Of a stretch of 64,000 nucleotides of DNA, positions 10,064-18,966 are shown piece by piece. The notes below the pieces were generated by a model that had not been told where the DNA came from, made no database searches, and saw only the letters and a list, made by a program, of their open reading frames with translations. The stretch is from NCBI RefSeq assembly GCF_963677005.1, contig NZ_OY781616.1:3644501-3708500 (forward strand). Direction: 5' to 3'. Within the stretch, counting starts at the first letter, position 1. Every line of letters starts with the position of its first letter. The stretch is from Maridesulfovibrio sp. GTDB taxonomy: Bacteria; Desulfobacterota; Desulfovibrionia; Desulfovibrionales; Desulfovibrionaceae. Made by a program: the position numbers and the translations under genes.

Positions 10064-10377
10064 TACTCTTTCTCCCCTTGCGAATCCCCGGCGGAGTCCG
10101 GAAATTCAGCATCCGTAATTTCCGCTTCAAGAGGCATGTCTTTGAACTTAGTGCGCACAATGATCCACAGCACTATGGTTATGACCGGATAACCTGCTAT
10201 GCAGCTGTAGAAGAACCATGCCGGGAAGCCCCAAACATAGGTGTATTCGTCCGGGTTGTTATTGCCCATGCCGAAGCCGAATACATACCACCAGATAAAA
10301 TAGAGTGCGTAGACCGTCAGAGCGAGCAGGGCTTCACGGTCTGCCTGTCTGAAACGCCGGTCCCGGTTGTTGTTCAT
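10063..10377 (-). CDS. yhdT: YhdT-like small membrane protein (DUF997)
   Basis: A 104-residue protein with two hydrophobic segments (ALLALTVYALYFIWWYVFGF and FFYSCIAGYPVITIVLWIIV) separated by a short polar loop (GFPAWF), the layout of the DUF997/YhdT family. In enterobacteria yhdT precedes panF; here its stop overlaps the panF-like start by one base, implying translational coupling. It is presumably a small accessory subunit of the symporter, though no biochemical role is established. Confidence 0.8.
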   Translation of the reverse strand: MNNNRDRRFRQADREALLALTVYALYFIWWYVFGFGMGNNNPDEYTYVWGFPAWFFYSCIAGYPVITIVLWIIVRTKFKDMPLEAEITDAEFPDSAGDSQGEKE

Positions 10378-10525
10378 TTCGTATCCCCTGTTGTTTCCGG
10401 GGTTAAAATTATTGTCTGCGCGGATGGCATTGCGGGTTATGAGAGTGCATTGCGATGGGATGTATCTTTTTCAGCGGACAGATTCAAGCTCCGGGTATTG
10501 CCGGTCTGATTTTCGGCGTACGGAC

Positions 10526-12034
10526 TCAGCAGTCAACCATGGTCATGCCGAGTCCGGCGGTTCCCATTTCCTTGAACGGCTGGGGGAGGGCCCTGCCGGT
10601 CTGCAGCATGGCCATAATCACACGGTCCAGATCTTCCCAATGCTGGGAGATGATCTCATTTTTCGCCATCAGGCAGGCGTTGTAAGCTTTCAGTGCACCA
10701 AAGGCATTGCGCTCTATGCAGGGGATCAGAACAAAGCCTCCGACGGGATCGCAGGACATGCCCAGATGATGCTCCAAAGCGATGGTGGCAGCCACTTCGG
10801 TGGTCTTGATGGTGGCTCCTGAGGCATAGGCGGTCATGGCTGCGGCCATGGCCGAAGCAACACCTATCTCGCCCTGACATCCTACTTCGGCCCCGGCAAC
10901 ACTTGCGTTGTTTTTACAGAGAAATCCAACCAAAGCTCCGGCCAGCAGACCCTTGCGCATGTCCTCGCGTGATAGTTTGAGGTGATCCTTCATGATTTTT
11001 ACCAAGGAGGGCATGGTTCCGGCGGACCCCAGAGTCGGGGCGGTTACGGCGAGGCGGCCTGCGGCGTTTCCTTCGGAAACAGCGAGGGCGTAACTGCTGA
11101 CCTTCTGCATAAGGGCCTCGCCATCATCCATTTTTTGCGCCTGTGCGTAGAGGTGCTTAGCCTTGCGGTGGAACTCGAAAGGCGCGGGCAGCAGACCGTC
11201 TTCTTCCAGCCCGAGGGCAACTCCATTGAGCATGGTGTCAAGAATCAGGTCCAGATGGGCATTAACGTCTTTTTCATCACAGCCCATGATGGCCATTTCA
11301 TTTTCAAGCATGATTTCATGCAGCTGCTTGCCTGTCTTTTTTACCAGCTCGTTGAATTTGGTCATGCTGCCGTAGATATGTACCGGGTCGCCGCGTTTCT
11401 CCTCCGGTTGTCCTTTCCATGAATAAAAGCCGCCTCCGGTGGAATAATATTCGCGTTCAACCAGTACCCTGCCGTTTTTGTCGACAAACTGCATGACCAG
11501 AGTGTTATTGAACGGGTAGTCGTGGTCGATGCTGTCCCAGACTATGGTCCCGGCATGGCTGATGCCGATTTTTTTGTCCGAGAAGGAAATTACATGGGTT
11601 TTGCTTTCATCAGCAAGAGCGTCCATTACCGAAGGATCGCACGTTTTGGCTTTCTGGCCCATCAATCCGCTCAGTATGGCCCTGTCTGTACGATGCCCTT
11701 TACCGGTGGATGAAAGACTGCCGTATAAATGCGCTTTGATGCTTGTGCCCGCCGACAATGTGGCGTTGTCCTGTTTCTCCAGAAACGCGCGGAAGTTGCC
11801 GGCAATGCGCAAGGGGGCCAGCGTATGGGAGCTGGATGGTCCGGGGCCTATTTTGAACAGGTCCGTTACGGAGGTGCATATGCGGCCCGCCGGCGGTCCG
11901 GAGTAGCATACGTTCGGGGGCAGGTCCGGAAAAGAGGAGGCGGGAATGCCGCGGGCCTGCGCCGGTGCGGATTTAAAGAGACTCAGTCCGGCTGCAGTCA
12001 ATGCGGCGGTCTTGAGAAAATAGCGTCTATCCAT
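10526..12034 (-). CDS. FeS L-serine dehydratase, single chain, with predicted Tat signal
   Basis: A 502-residue fusion of the beta domain (DLFKIGPGPSSSHTLAP) and alpha domain (SAGTMPSLVKIM, GFLCKNNASVAGAEVGCQG, GMSCDPVGG, IPCIERNAFG) of iron-sulfur L-serine ammonia-lyase (serine to pyruvate and ammonia). Conserved cysteines for the [4Fe-4S] cluster and a terminal Cys (TMVDC) are present. The N-terminus is unusual: MDRRYFLKTAALTAAGLSL then an AQA-type site, a good match to a twin-arginine signal, whereas this enzyme is normally cytoplasmic and needs no leader. The downstream transporter genes are on the same strand after 148 nt. Enzyme call is strong; export is a prediction. Confidence 0.9.
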   Translation of the reverse strand: MDRRYFLKTAALTAAGLSLFKSAPAQARGIPASSFPDLPPNVCYSGPPAGRICTSVTDLFKIGPGPSSSHTLAPLRIAGNFRAFLEKQDNATLSAGTSIKAHLYGSLSSTGKGHRTDRAILSGLMGQKAKTCDPSVMDALADESKTHVISFSDKKIGISHAGTIVWDSIDHDYPFNNTLVMQFVDKNGRVLVEREYYSTGGGFYSWKGQPEEKRGDPVHIYGSMTKFNELVKKTGKQLHEIMLENEMAIMGCDEKDVNAHLDLILDTMLNGVALGLEEDGLLPAPFEFHRKAKHLYAQAQKMDDGEALMQKVSSYALAVSEGNAAGRLAVTAPTLGSAGTMPSLVKIMKDHLKLSREDMRKGLLAGALVGFLCKNNASVAGAEVGCQGEIGVASAMAAAMTAYASGATIKTTEVAATIALEHHLGMSCDPVGGFVLIPCIERNAFGALKAYNACLMAKNEIISQHWEDLDRVIMAMLQTGRALPQPFKEMGTAGLGMTMVDC

Positions 12035-12284
12035 TGTAAATTTCCTTGCTCATTATATCCGTCCTGAATCTGACCGCTTGTCGGCCGGAAGTGACATTAA
12101 TATTGGAAAATCGACTTGTTTTTACAAATCCATACTTTGCAGTGCCATGATAATTGTATCCGTCCGGTGGATGTAGGGTTGCCCAACCTCAAGAGAATCA
12201 AAGCAAAATTAAGCGGCCATGTCCATGACCTTTCCCGGGATTATCCTTCTGAGCTTTGGCGCAGGATGCTCCTGCCGACAGTTT
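12035..12284. other. Intergenic region upstream of the serine dehydratase gene
   Basis: No credible gene was found here. It is moderately AT-rich just upstream of the dehydratase start and should hold its promoter, but I see no clear -35/-10 or -24/-12 element. Confidence 0.4.
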
Positions 12285-12340
12285 CAAAAAAAGACCGCCG
12301 TCTTCACCAGATATTGCGTGAAGGCGGCGGTCTTTTTTTG
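12285..12340. terminator. Strong bidirectional-looking terminator
   Basis: AAAGACCGCCGTCTTCAC pairs with GTGAAGGCGGCGGTCTTT (one wobble) around a loop of about 10 nt, with A-run on the left and T-run on the right. It lies downstream of the activase gene (-), so it probably ends the glycyl radical operon. Confidence 0.85.
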
Positions 12341-12392
12341 GAGGTCTTAATGGCTCTGTTATCCCGGCTGGAAGCCGGGTTTTAGCTTTTCC

Positions 12393-13358
12393 TCAACCTC
12401 CCACTGAAACATTCGGACAGTGAGGCATGACCAGATCTTTCAGTGCAAGAACATGCTCGCGTTTTGGCGGAGTAACTCCGCTGAGGGTGTACTGTCTGTC
12501 GAGCTGTTCCCATTTTGGTTCGCCGAGCCTGTGATAGGGCAGGATATCCAGCCCTTCCACGCTGCTGCCCAGCGATTTTACAAATTTTGCCGTTGCTTCG
12601 ATATTCTCTTCCGAGTCGTTGCAGCCGGGTATCAGCGGAATTCTGATGCGCATGGTTTTGCCCATTTCTGCCGCCATCCTGATGTTGGCCAGAATCTGTT
12701 CATTGGGAGCACCGGTCAATTCCCGGTGCCGGTCCGAATCCATGTGCTTTATGTCGGTGAGAACAAGGTCGGTGTACTTCATGACCTCTGCAAAAGTCTC
12801 GGCAGGGCAGAGACAGCAGGATTCTATGGCTGTGTGCAGCCCCATGCTCTGTGCTTTTTGCAGGGCGTTTATCAGGAATTCCGCCTGCAGGGTGGGTTCT
12901 CCGCCGGAAAAGGTTACTCCTCCGCTGGAGGTGTTGTAGAACGGGCGGTCCCGTTCAACTTCTTCCATTACTTCGTCCACCGTCAGGTATCGTCCCACGA
13001 TGGTCATTGATCCGGCATAACATTTTTCCACGCATTCCCCGCAGTATGTACACTTGTCGCGATCAATCAGCACTTCGAAGTTTTCATTGATCTCGATAGC
13101 CTGCTCCGGGCAGAGCGTGGCGCATTTTACACACCCGATGCAGTGGTGGGGAATGCGCATTATTTCCGGGCCGGGATTCATTGATTCCGGGTTCTGGCAC
13201 CACTTGCACTTCAGCGGGCAGCCTTTGAGAAAAACCAACGTGCGGATGCCGCCGCCGTCGTGGACCGCGAAACGTTGAATATCGAATACCAGGCCCGTGA
13301 GCGGTCCTTTGTGCCTGTCCTCAAGACTGAATCTGTGCTGCCGTTCCTTCCATCTCAT
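12393..13358 (-). CDS. Glycyl radical enzyme activating protein (radical SAM)
   Basis: A 321-residue activase that abstracts the glycyl hydrogen of the partner dehydratase using SAM and a [4Fe-4S] cluster. The radical SAM motif is CPLKCKWC (near residue 47), followed by an insert with two ferredoxin-type motifs (CIGCVKCATLCP and CTYCGECVEKC), then GGVTFSGGEP. The two-cluster insert is typical of activases for diol, choline and related glycyl radical enzymes and is absent from the pyruvate formate-lyase activase. It lies downstream of the dehydratase gene, separated by a 176-nt gap holding a repeat arm and a strong hairpin. Confidence 0.93.
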   Translation of the reverse strand: MRWKERQHRFSLEDRHKGPLTGLVFDIQRFAVHDGGGIRTLVFLKGCPLKCKWCQNPESMNPGPEIMRIPHHCIGCVKCATLCPEQAIEINENFEVLIDRDKCTYCGECVEKCYAGSMTIVGRYLTVDEVMEEVERDRPFYNTSSGGVTFSGGEPTLQAEFLINALQKAQSMGLHTAIESCCLCPAETFAEVMKYTDLVLTDIKHMDSDRHRELTGAPNEQILANIRMAAEMGKTMRIRIPLIPGCNDSEENIEATAKFVKSLGSSVEGLDILPYHRLGEPKWEQLDRQYTLSGVTPPKREHVLALKDLVMPHCPNVSVGG

Positions 13359-13431
13359 TCTTTAACTCGCTTGGTTGTGCCTTGGCCCGCATATTTGTCC
13401 CTAAGGAGAATACAGCCCTTTTTAAACTGGG

Positions 13432-13462
13432 AGGGATTCCAAAGGGGATTATCTCCTTTGGA
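13432..13462. repeat. Partial copy of dispersed palindromic element
   Basis: Reads GGGATTCCAAAGGGGATT then ATCTCCTTTGGAA, one arm pair of the element seen more completely at 52371-52506 and 61743-61825. It is in the gap between the dehydratase and activase genes. Confidence 0.7.
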
Positions 13463-13484
13463 AAATTAATCAGTGCTTCATTAT

Positions 13485-13520
13485 CTGCCCCCGGCAGGCC
13501 TGTCAGGCCGCCGGGGGCAG
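13485..13520 (-). terminator. Hairpin between dehydratase and activase genes
   Basis: CTGCCCCCGGC and GCCGGGGGCAG form a perfect 11-bp stem just after the dehydratase stop codon. No T-run follows on the minus strand, so it is more likely a transcript-stabilising or attenuating structure than a full terminator. That would fit the need for much more enzyme than activase. Confidence 0.6.
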
Positions 13521-13534
13521 TTTGCGATTATCGC

Positions 13535-15925
13535 TTAGAAGTTCTGTTCGGTACGTGCAAGGATGTCGTCCTGCAGGGATTTATCGAGCGCTGTGAAGAA
13601 GGCGCTGTAGCCTGCCACGCGGACAACGAGTCCCTTGTGTTTTTCAGGATTGGCCTGGGCATCGAGCAGGGTTTCCCGGCTGATGACGTTGTACTGCACG
13701 TGGAACCCGCCGTTCTGGAAGTATGCTTCGGTTACGGCCTTGAGGTTTTCCAGACCCTTTTCGCCTTCGATGGCGGAGGGGTGGAACTTCTGGTTCAACA
13801 GTGTTCCGTTGGAGGCTATTTCGTGGTCCAGCTTGGCTACGGAAAGAACGGATGCGGTAGGACCGCAGGAATCGTATCCGGAAATCGGGGATACGCCGTC
13901 AGCCAGCGGAGTCCAGGCCTTGCGTCCGTCGGGAGTTGCGGTAACAACGGAACCCAGGGGCACGTTGGCCGAAGCGGGGTACAGACCGGGCTGGAATTTG
14001 CCGCCGCGGGGGTTGGTGTACTTGTTTACTTCGTTGCAGTAGATCAGTGCGGCTTCCTTGGCGATATCGTCGGCGTAATCATCGTCGTTGCCGTATTTGG
14101 GAGCGCGGTTGACCATCATCTGGCGCAGGTCTTCCTGGCCTTCGAAGTTGTTTGCAAGTGCGGCACCGAGATCTTCAAGGGTGATGGCTTCATCATCGAA
14201 GACAAGTTTCTTGATCGCGGTCAGGGAGTCACCGGCATTGGCTACGCCGACACCCTGAGGGCCGGTGAAGTTGTAGTGGGCTCCGCCTTCCTGCAGGGAC
14301 TGACCTTTGCCTATGCAGTCGTCCACGAGGGAGGAGAGGAAGGGCAGCGGGCAGTGCTTGCCGTGGGTCATGTCCACGGCGTTGTCTGCTGCGGCCATGA
14401 GTTTTACGAAGTAGGCAGTCTGCCTGGTGTAGGATTCCATGAGGTCTTCGAAGGATTCGAAGGTCTTCAGGCTTCCGCTCTTGGGACCGAGCTGTTTACC
14501 GGTGCGCTGGTCCACGCCGTCGTTCAGGGCCAGTTCGATGATTTTGGCCATGTTGTAGAAAGCAGCATCGTGCCAGCCTTCGGTCTTGCCGCCTACCTGA
14601 GGCTCAACGCAGCCGATGATGCCGTAGTCGCGGGCGTCTTCGCGTTCAAGTCCGCGAGCCAGCAGGGCGGGCACGATGACGCGGTCGTTGTAGTATGCCG
14701 GATAACCCATACCCATGCGGCTGAGCTCGGCGGCTTTCTTGTACAGCGGGTCCGGGGTGCCTTCGTGAATGCGGATGGACAGGGACGGAGCGTAGAGCTT
14801 GGTGTTTGCTCCGGCCTGCAGCACGAGGTAGGACATGGTGTTGGTTGCATCCGATCCGTCGCGCTTCTGGCCGCCCACGATCAGGTTCATGAACATGGGA
14901 TAGCCTGCGAAGGCCATGGTGGAATTTTCGTCGCGGACCTTATTCAGTTCGGCGAATTTTACCCAGAGCATGTCCAGCATTTCCTGAGCCTGTTCAATGG
15001 AGATGTCGTCCTTGAGCAGGAAGGGGTTCATGTATTGGTCGAAGCGCATGGGGGAAATAGAGTGGCCGTTTGATTCGATCTGGATGACCAGATGTACGAA
15101 CCAGAATGCCTGCAGTGCTTCCTGGAAGGTTTCTGCGGGCTGGGCGGGAACCTTGCGGCAGATGCGTGCTATTTCAATCAGTTCGGCCTTGCGCTGGGCG
15201 TCATCGCAGGCAGAAGCCATTTTTTCGGCCAGTTCGGCGAAACGTCCGGCAAATGCTATGACGGCCTTGTTGGCTATGATTACCGAATTGAGGAAGTGCA
15301 TCTGATTCAGCTGGGATGCATCGGCGAAATCCAGCCCTGCGAGTTTGTCTTCAGCCTGCTTGATGATCGCATCAATACCTACGTTGAGGACTTTTTCGTA
15401 GTTGGCGGAAATGTGGCCGACTCCGTTGTAGAAGTAGTTACCTACGGTATAAACGACTTCGTTGTGGGCTTCGAGGGACTCAGGAGGCATGAGCTTGGAG
15501 GCGATTTCGTTTACGGTTCTGCCGTCCCAGTAGGTGAAGGCTTCACGCAGCTTGGCTTTGACGTCTTCGGTGATGAGAAATACGTCGGCGGTTCTTTTTT
15601 CCAGACGATCAAGTTCCTCTTCAACCCATTTGCAGGAAAATTCGGGAAAAATAGGGGCGGAGCGGGGCATGGAGCACTGGTTGCCGACAACAAGCTCATC
15701 ATCCTGAATGAAAATGGACATGTTGGAGAGGATTTTTTCCAGAGCTTTGGCCCGGCGTATAGGCATGGGCTGACCTTCGGTTTCCTTGTATGCTTCGGTG
15801 ATGAGCACGGCGCGTTCGGCGCAGACTGCCGGGGCAGTGTTCAGGAAGCGGTCAAGGGCTCTTTCCACTCTGGGGGAAGCGCCTACTGTCTTGGGGATTT
15901 CCACACTGGGTTTGTTCTTGGTCAT
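13535..15925 (-). CDS. Glycyl radical diol dehydratase (glycerol/1,2-propanediol type)
   Basis: A 796-residue PFL-like enzyme. The C-terminal glycyl loop is VRVAGYSAFF (Gly near 770) and the active-site loop is GCVEPQVGGKTEGWHD with catalytic Cys and Glu. The Asp of GWHD, the His-Ser pair in ESNGHSISPMRFDQY and the His in NGVGHIS match residues that bind the diol in B12-independent glycerol dehydratase; a choline or sulfonate lyase would be expected to differ there. It should dehydrate glycerol to 3-hydroxypropanal or propanediol to propanal. It is flanked by a GlcG/HbpS gene and its activase, opposite a PocR-domain kinase. No aldehyde dehydrogenase or microcompartment shell gene is present. 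Exact substrate is unproven. Confidence 0.9.
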   Translation of the reverse strand: MTKNKPSVEIPKTVGASPRVERALDRFLNTAPAVCAERAVLITEAYKETEGQPMPIRRAKALEKILSNMSIFIQDDELVVGNQCSMPRSAPIFPEFSCKWVEEELDRLEKRTADVFLITEDVKAKLREAFTYWDGRTVNEIASKLMPPESLEAHNEVVYTVGNYFYNGVGHISANYEKVLNVGIDAIIKQAEDKLAGLDFADASQLNQMHFLNSVIIANKAVIAFAGRFAELAEKMASACDDAQRKAELIEIARICRKVPAQPAETFQEALQAFWFVHLVIQIESNGHSISPMRFDQYMNPFLLKDDISIEQAQEMLDMLWVKFAELNKVRDENSTMAFAGYPMFMNLIVGGQKRDGSDATNTMSYLVLQAGANTKLYAPSLSIRIHEGTPDPLYKKAAELSRMGMGYPAYYNDRVIVPALLARGLEREDARDYGIIGCVEPQVGGKTEGWHDAAFYNMAKIIELALNDGVDQRTGKQLGPKSGSLKTFESFEDLMESYTRQTAYFVKLMAAADNAVDMTHGKHCPLPFLSSLVDDCIGKGQSLQEGGAHYNFTGPQGVGVANAGDSLTAIKKLVFDDEAITLEDLGAALANNFEGQEDLRQMMVNRAPKYGNDDDYADDIAKEAALIYCNEVNKYTNPRGGKFQPGLYPASANVPLGSVVTATPDGRKAWTPLADGVSPISGYDSCGPTASVLSVAKLDHEIASNGTLLNQKFHPSAIEGEKGLENLKAVTEAYFQNGGFHVQYNVISRETLLDAQANPEKHKGLVVRVAGYSAFFTALDKSLQDDILARTEQNF

Positions 15926-16014
15926 TTTTCCATTCCTTCGGTTAAAGTTTGTGTTGCGCTGGAGGTCAGGCCCTTCCGTCAGGGGCGGTTTCCTCCATGT
16001 TCAGGCAGCGTGCT

Positions 16015-16419
16015 TTATTCCGTGTACGCGGCAAGACCCGCTTCCGCACATGCGGTGTCCTGCTCTACACTGCCTCCGCTTACGCCTATGGCTCCGACTA
16101 CCTTTCCACCTTCTTCTATTGGCAGTCCTCCGCCGAAAATAACTATGCGTCCCCCGTCTGCGGCGTGTATTCCGTAAAGCTCGCCTCCGGGCTGGGAAAC
16201 CGATCCCAGAATTGCGGTGGTCATCTTTACGGCCACAGCGGTGTAAGCCTTGTTTCTGGACAGATCTATGCTGACCAGAAGGGCGTCATCCTGGCGCAGC
16301 TGGGCTACAAGATTGCCGCCCTGATCCACCACGGCGATAACCATGGGGACGCCTATTTCTTCCGCTTTCTTCTCTGCCGCAGCGATCATGCGCTGGGCGA
16401 TTTTGGCTGTTACAGGCAT
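16015..16419 (-). CDS. GlcG/HbpS family protein (PduO C-terminal-like)
   Basis: A 134-residue cytoplasmic protein of the GlcG/HbpS (DUF336) fold, with VIAVVDQGGNLVAQLRQDDA near the start and GGGLPIEEGGKVVGAIGVSGG near the end. The fold also forms the C-terminal domain of PduO and occurs in glycerol/propanediol dehydratase operons, where it may bind cobalamin or haem or protect the dehydratase; its role with glycyl radical enzymes is not established. First gene of the operon, 89 nt before the dehydratase. AACGGAAGAACA precedes the ATG. Confidence 0.85.
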   Translation of the reverse strand: MPVTAKIAQRMIAAAEKKAEEIGVPMVIAVVDQGGNLVAQLRQDDALLVSIDLSRNKAYTAVAVKMTTAILGSVSQPGGELYGIHAADGGRIVIFGGGLPIEEGGKVVGAIGVSGGSVEQDTACAEAGLAAYTE

Positions 16420-16593
16420 TGTTCTTCCGTTTTTTGAACTGTTTTTGTGCTCCCCGGCAAAACCGGGTTCCCGCAGCGTATCGGTTTCGGGAACTCGCGG
16501 TTTTGTTTCTCAGGTGCTTCCTCTATCTGGTGCTGTGTCTTTGGCATCGTCCTGTTTCCGCATGTTCAGTCGATGCCGTATGCTGGAACACCC

Positions 16594-16613
16594 TAAAGAG
16601 AAAAACGTGCCAA
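16594..16613 (-). promoter_or_regulatory. Candidate sigma-54 promoter for the diol dehydratase operon
   Basis: On the minus strand TTGGCACG is followed by TTTT and TCTCT. The -24 half is a perfect match; the -12 half has TC instead of the near-invariant GC, so activity is uncertain. Position supports it: the leader to the GlcG-like gene would be about 165 nt, and an upstream palindrome lies about 100 nt before the expected start. Confidence 0.45.
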
Positions 16614-16685
16614 CTGCGTTTCTGCTCTGTATTGCGCGTGGTTATGATGAAACGGTGATTTTTCTGACATAATTGATAAAAATAT

Positions 16686-16707
16686 GGTGTCAGCCATGGT
16701 TGACATC
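16686..16707. promoter_or_regulatory. Palindromic candidate activator site
   Basis: TGTCAGCCATGGTTGACA is an 18-bp inverted repeat with one mismatched pair. GGTTGACA recurs at 16781-16788 and GGTTGTCA at 16801-16808. It lies between the dehydratase operon and the divergent kinase/regulator genes and is a good candidate for the binding site of the NtrC-type regulator. Confidence 0.5.
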
Positions 16708-17071
16708 ATTTTCTTGAAAGATATGCAGCTCAATAGATAATGTAATAAGTTTTAATGTGTTACGCTGTTGATGTTATTCTGGTTGACACACAGGATGCGA
16801 GGTTGTCACCCGTTGCGGTGCTTTATGGCATGAGTGGAAATATATTCCAGTTTCGAATGGGACCGAGGATTCATACAGACAACGTATCCTGCCATTATAA
16901 TGGATGAATGTGTCCTGCGGGCAGTCTGACTCCGAAACGTTGCGTAAACACGGCGGTTGCGGTTACCTTGTTGATACAGGTAGTCGATAATGGCATTGAA
17001 TATGCTTCCCGACTTGATAAAACAAAGAACCGGGTTCACTCCGGCAGAATGTCGGGATTAAATCCTGAGAT
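16708..17071. other. Intergenic region upstream of the PocR kinase gene
   Basis: No convincing gene. Apart from the GGTTGACA and GGTTGTCA half-sites at 16781 and 16801 no clear promoter was recognised for the kinase gene. Confidence 0.4.
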
Positions 17072-18964
17072 ATGAGAACAATGGATTTGAAAAAAAATAA
17101 AAATGCCGATGACGGTGTTTGCCCCGATGATTTTATCGAGGAGCTTAACACCCTGCGTGGCAGAGTCGAGGAACTGGAGGCCAGCAGAACCCTTTGCGGG
17201 AATTTCAGCAGCGGCTGCACCCTGAACAACCGTTTTGCCAACTCCGGGAGCAGCGGCAGGGAATACCGTTTTGAGGATTATTTTGATGTTGCGGCCATCC
17301 AGCAGATTCAGGATGCCTTTTCGGAGGCAACCAAGGTCGCTTCGATCATAACGGATCTTGACGGTCGGCCCATTACCAGACCCAGTCGGTTCTGTCGGCT
17401 GTGCAACGATGTCATACGCAGGACGGAAAAGGGACTTAAGAACTGCATGCGTTCCGATGCCGCCTTCGGCACAAAGAGTCCGCTGGAGCCGATCATGCGG
17501 CCCTGCCTGAGCGGGGGGCTTTGGGACGGGGGAACCAGTTTCTATGTCGGTGACCGCCACATTGCAAACTGGATAATCGGGCAGGTGCGCTGCCCGCCCA
17601 TAAACGATGAGCAGATCAAGCAATACGCCAGGGAAATAGGAGCGGACGAGGACGAGTTCATGACCGCTCTGGCCGAGGTCCCGGTCATGTCCCGAGAACA
17701 GTTTCTGAGCGTGTGCAACGTGCTCTGTCTTATCGCCAACCAGATTTCCATCCTGGCCCGGAAGAATTTTCTGCAGGCCCAGGCAATTGCCCGCCGCCGG
17801 GTGGCGGAAGCCGCCCTGCGTGAAAGCGAGGAGCGGTTCAGGCAGCTTTCACAGTCCACGTTCGAGGCCATCTTCATACATCACGAAGGACGGATTCTGA
17901 CCACAAACAAGGCCGGGCAGCGTCTGTTCGGTTATTCTCAGGAGGAATTTTCCGGACTCAACATTGATGACCTCGCTGACCCGGAAAGCCGGGATATTGT
18001 CCGGATACATACTTCCAGAAACAGGAGATCGCGTTTTGACGCGAATTTCCGCTGCCGTGACGGAAGAATGCTTATCTGCGAAATTCAGCAGCGGGACATT
18101 ATTTTTCAGGGAGAGAAGGCCGGGGTCTGCGCTGTTCGAGACATTACCGAGAGGGTGGAATCGGAGCGGCAGGCCAAGGAAAAGCAGCAGCAGCTGATTC
18201 AGGCCGACAAGATGGTCTCGCTCGGTGTGCTTGTGTCCGGCATGGCCCATGAAATAAATAATCCCAACAGCTTCATGACCCTTAATCTGCCCTTGCTGGC
18301 GGAGATATGGGGAGATATTTCACCGATTCTGGAAGATTATTATCATGAAAACGGCGAGTTTCTGGCCGGAGGGCTTGAATATTCGGAACTGCGCAGCTTC
18401 ATGCCCGATCTGCTTGCGAGGATGCAGGAGGGGGCCGCAAGGATCAGCGGAATAGTGAACAGCCTCAAGGATTATTCGCGGTTGCAGCCGGGTGAGTTGA
18501 TGTGGGATGTGGATCTGGGCGATGTAATCAGGAATTCTCTGCGGTTGCTTGAGAACCTGATCAGCCAGAAGACTTCGAAATTTGAAATCGATATTGACGG
18601 AGATCTGCCTCCCGTGCTTGGAAACTCGCAGCGGCTTTCGCAGGTGCTGATCAACCTGCTGGTCAATTCCTGTGAGGCACTTACGGACAGAAAGCAGGCC
18701 ATTTATCTTTCCTCGCGCTATAACAGGGACAGAAAACGGATAGATATCGTGGTCCGCGATGAGGGAGTCGGAATTGCCGAGGAACATCTTACCAAAATAA
18801 CCGATCCTTTTTTTACCACCAAGCGCAACTGCGGCGGAACGGGGCTGGGACTTTCCGTTTCTTCGACAATTGTGCAGGAACACGGCGGTGAGCTTGAGTT
18901 TTCCGCCAATCCCGGAGGAGGAACCGTGGCCAGGTTTTCCATTCCGGTAGCGGAGAGAGAATAA
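17072..18964 (+). CDS. Sensor histidine kinase with PocR ligand-binding domain (PocR-PAS-HisKA-HATPase)
   Basis: A soluble 630-residue kinase. Residues about 65-235 form a PocR domain: ITDLDGRPITRPSRFCRLC, then KGLKNCMRSDAA and a conserved Cys-rich pattern. A PAS domain follows (about 255-370), then HisKA with MAHEINNPNSF and HATPase_c with NLLVNSCEAL and GGTGLGLSVSS. PocR domains sense small diols such as propanediol in enteric bacteria, which fits the divergent diol dehydratase operon. An alternative ATG at 17081 also has a possible ribosome site. Two nt separate it from its cognate regulator. Confidence 0.92.
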   Translation: MRTMDLKKNKNADDGVCPDDFIEELNTLRGRVEELEASRTLCGNFSSGCTLNNRFANSGSSGREYRFEDYFDVAAIQQIQDAFSEATKVASIITDLDGRPITRPSRFCRLCNDVIRRTEKGLKNCMRSDAAFGTKSPLEPIMRPCLSGGLWDGGTSFYVGDRHIANWIIGQVRCPPINDEQIKQYAREIGADEDEFMTALAEVPVMSREQFLSVCNVLCLIANQISILARKNFLQAQAIARRRVAEAALRESEERFRQLSQSTFEAIFIHHEGRILTTNKAGQRLFGYSQEEFSGLNIDDLADPESRDIVRIHTSRNRRSRFDANFRCRDGRMLICEIQQRDIIFQGEKAGVCAVRDITERVESERQAKEKQQQLIQADKMVSLGVLVSGMAHEINNPNSFMTLNLPLLAEIWGDISPILEDYYHENGEFLAGGLEYSELRSFMPDLLARMQEGAARISGIVNSLKDYSRLQPGELMWDVDLGDVIRNSLRLLENLISQKTSKFEIDIDGDLPPVLGNSQRLSQVLINLLVNSCEALTDRKQAIYLSSRYNRDRKRIDIVVRDEGVGIAEEHLTKITDPFFTTKRNCGGTGLGLSVSSTIVQEHGGELEFSANPGGGTVARFSIPVAERE

Positions 18965-18966
18965 CG

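Noticed and set aside
13382..15073. Long open frame (563 codons) opposite the glycyl radical enzyme gene
   Set aside because: It is antisense to a well-conserved enzyme; such shadow frames arise from biased codon use. Its translation has no recognised domain.
13535..15925. Choline trimethylamine-lyase or isethionate sulfite-lyase
   Set aside because: The GWHD, GHS and NGVGHIS residues and overall loops match glycerol/propanediol dehydratase; sulfonate- or choline-specific features were not seen.
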